Below are positions 6,364 through 6,885 of a stretch of DNA of 6,885 bases, one piece after another. A program made the translations under genes and the position numbers. Under the pieces are notes generated by a model. It was given only the letters and a program-made list of their open reading frames with translations. It searched no databases and was not told the DNA's origin. Position 1 is the first letter of the stretch. Each line of letters opens with the position of its first letter. The DNA is from Dysgonamonadaceae bacterium (GTDB lineage Bacteria; Bacteroidota; Bacteroidia; Bacteroidales; Azobacteroidaceae): the NCBI GenBank assembly GCA_031287395.1, contig JAITTA010000256.1:1-6885 (forward strand), given 5' to 3'.

Positions 6364-6433
6364 CAAACAAGTATGAAAAATTTTATTACCAAAAGTGATT
6401 AAAAAAATGCGAGTCGAGTGTTATCATAGAAAC
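6345..6433. repeat. Perfect 10-bp inverted repeat in the divergent intergenic region
   Basis: GTTTCTATGA at 6345-6354 is the exact reverse complement of TCATAGAAAC at 6424-6433, with 69 bases between the arms. The left arm lies between the -7 and -33 elements of the phosphorylase promoter. The right arm ends 9 bases before the GTG of the FecR-like gene. It may be a pair of binding sites for one regulator serving both directions, or the ends of a small invertible segment. No recombinase gene is in the window. Confidence 0.5.
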
Positions 6434-6442
6434 GCTTGAATC

Positions 6443-6820
6443 GTGAAAAAACAAAAAGATCTGGTTAAATATTCCGGGCTATCCTTTGAAGAATTTCTTC
6501 TGGATGATTTTTTTGTGGCATCGAATCTTTGTCCAACAGAAGAATCGGTTCTCTTTTGGGAACAGTTTGAACAAGACAACAAAGAATGTCTGGATCACTA
6601 CCTTGCAGCAAAAAAATGCCTTCGCGACATCAATAAAGATTTGTTGAAGCCGCATCAGGTTGCGACAATGTGGGAGCGTATTAAAACGTCCAACCGACCG
6701 GTGAAATCAAAGCGGTATCAGTACTTGTATATCGGACTGACAGCGGCCTGTATTGCCATGCTATTCATCATAAAAAACCTGTATCACCGCGATATAAGAA
6801 ACGTATTATTTCAATCATGA
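6443..6820 (+). CDS. Short FecR-like anti-sigma protein (cytoplasmic part plus one membrane helix only)
   Basis: The 125-residue product resembles the N-terminal anti-sigma part of Bacteroidetes FecR proteins: FEEFLLDDFFVAS (15-27), a PTEESVLFWEQF block (31-42), an AAKKCL helix (55-60) and MWERIK (76-81). A basic stretch and one membrane helix (about 93-111) follow. Normal FecR proteins continue with a periplasmic FecR domain and a DUF4974 segment and reach about 300-380 residues. This one ends 14 residues after the helix. The stop overlaps the ATG of the receptor gene (ATGA), so the short form looks organised rather than broken. The start is GTG, because an in-frame stop lies one codon upstream and the only in-frame ATG is codon 76. 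It may hold an ECF sigma factor encoded elsewhere, or may be a membrane relay for the receptor. The function is inferred. Confidence 0.65.
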   Translation: MKKQKDLVKYSGLSFEEFLLDDFFVASNLCPTEESVLFWEQFEQDNKECLDHYLAAKKCLRDINKDLLKPHQVATMWERIKTSNRPVKSKRYQYLYIGLTAACIAMLFIIKNLYHRDIRNVLFQS

Positions 6821-6885
6821 AATGGATGGCTTTCTTGTTCATCGCTGGAATCAAAATGAGTTTCGCGGCAACCAGTTATTCACAA
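6817..6885 (+). CDS. Start of a SusC/RagA-type TonB-dependent receptor (partial)
   Basis: Only 23 codons are visible before the window ends. They encode a short positive start (MKW), a hydrophobic stretch and SFAATSYSQ. That is a signal peptide ending in the A-x-S/T-x-Y-S-Q pattern that often precedes the STN signalling domain of SusC/RagA outer-membrane receptors in Bacteroidetes. The ATG overlaps the stop of the FecR-like gene by four bases, the usual anti-sigma/receptor order of cell-surface signalling loci. The identity rests on this short stretch plus context. Confidence 0.6.
   Translation, partial: MKWMAFLFIAGIKMSFAATSYSQ

Overview
The window most likely comes from a member of the Bacteroidales (Bacteroidota). 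The evidence is AT-rich intergenic DNA, start sites with little Shine-Dalgarno sequence, several copies of the Bacteroidetes -7 promoter element (TAnnTTTG), a LytS/LytTR two-component pair behind a LiaF-like membrane protein, and at the right edge a FecR-type anti-sigma N-terminus overlapping the start of a SusC/RagA-type TonB-dependent receptor. I cannot name the genus from the sequence alone.

Positions 1-2377, all on the minus strand, are part of a class 1 type I CRISPR-Cas locus. In transcription order it holds cas6 (crRNA endoribonuclease), a 371-base stretch without a convincing gene, a Cas5-family RAMP protein, and 1 base later the N-terminal HD-nuclease part of cas3, cut by the left window edge. 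The backbone and large-subunit genes (cas7, cas8) that normally lie between cas6 and cas5 in type I-B operons are not there. They are either further along the operon beyond position 1 or absent. No CRISPR repeat array and no adaptation gene (cas1, cas2, cas4) is visible in the window.

Positions 2378-2636 form a divergent control region between cas6 and a three-gene plus-strand operon. It holds two adjacent palindromes near cas6, a 9-bp stem-loop, and two identical TATCTTTG elements in front of the operon. The operon (2637-5285) encodes a four-helix LiaF-like membrane protein with a repetitive VFGG-rich soluble domain, a LytS-type sensor histidine kinase and a LytTR response regulator. This looks like a cell-envelope sensing module: the LiaF-like protein probably modulates the kinase, and the kinase phosphorylates Asp59 of the regulator.

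Positions 5302-6297 (minus strand) hold a uridine-phosphorylase-family nucleoside phosphorylase, followed 21 bases later by a 34-codon ORF for a predicted secreted micro-peptide. The phosphorylase has the best promoter in the window. The 145-base divergent region between it and the next gene also carries a perfect 10-bp inverted repeat with 69 bases between the arms.

Positions 6443-6885 (plus strand) encode a 125-residue FecR-like protein that stops just after its single membrane helix, so it lacks the periplasmic FecR domain. Its stop codon overlaps (ATGA) the start of a SusC/RagA-type receptor gene that runs off the window. No ECF sigma gene lies next to it within the window.
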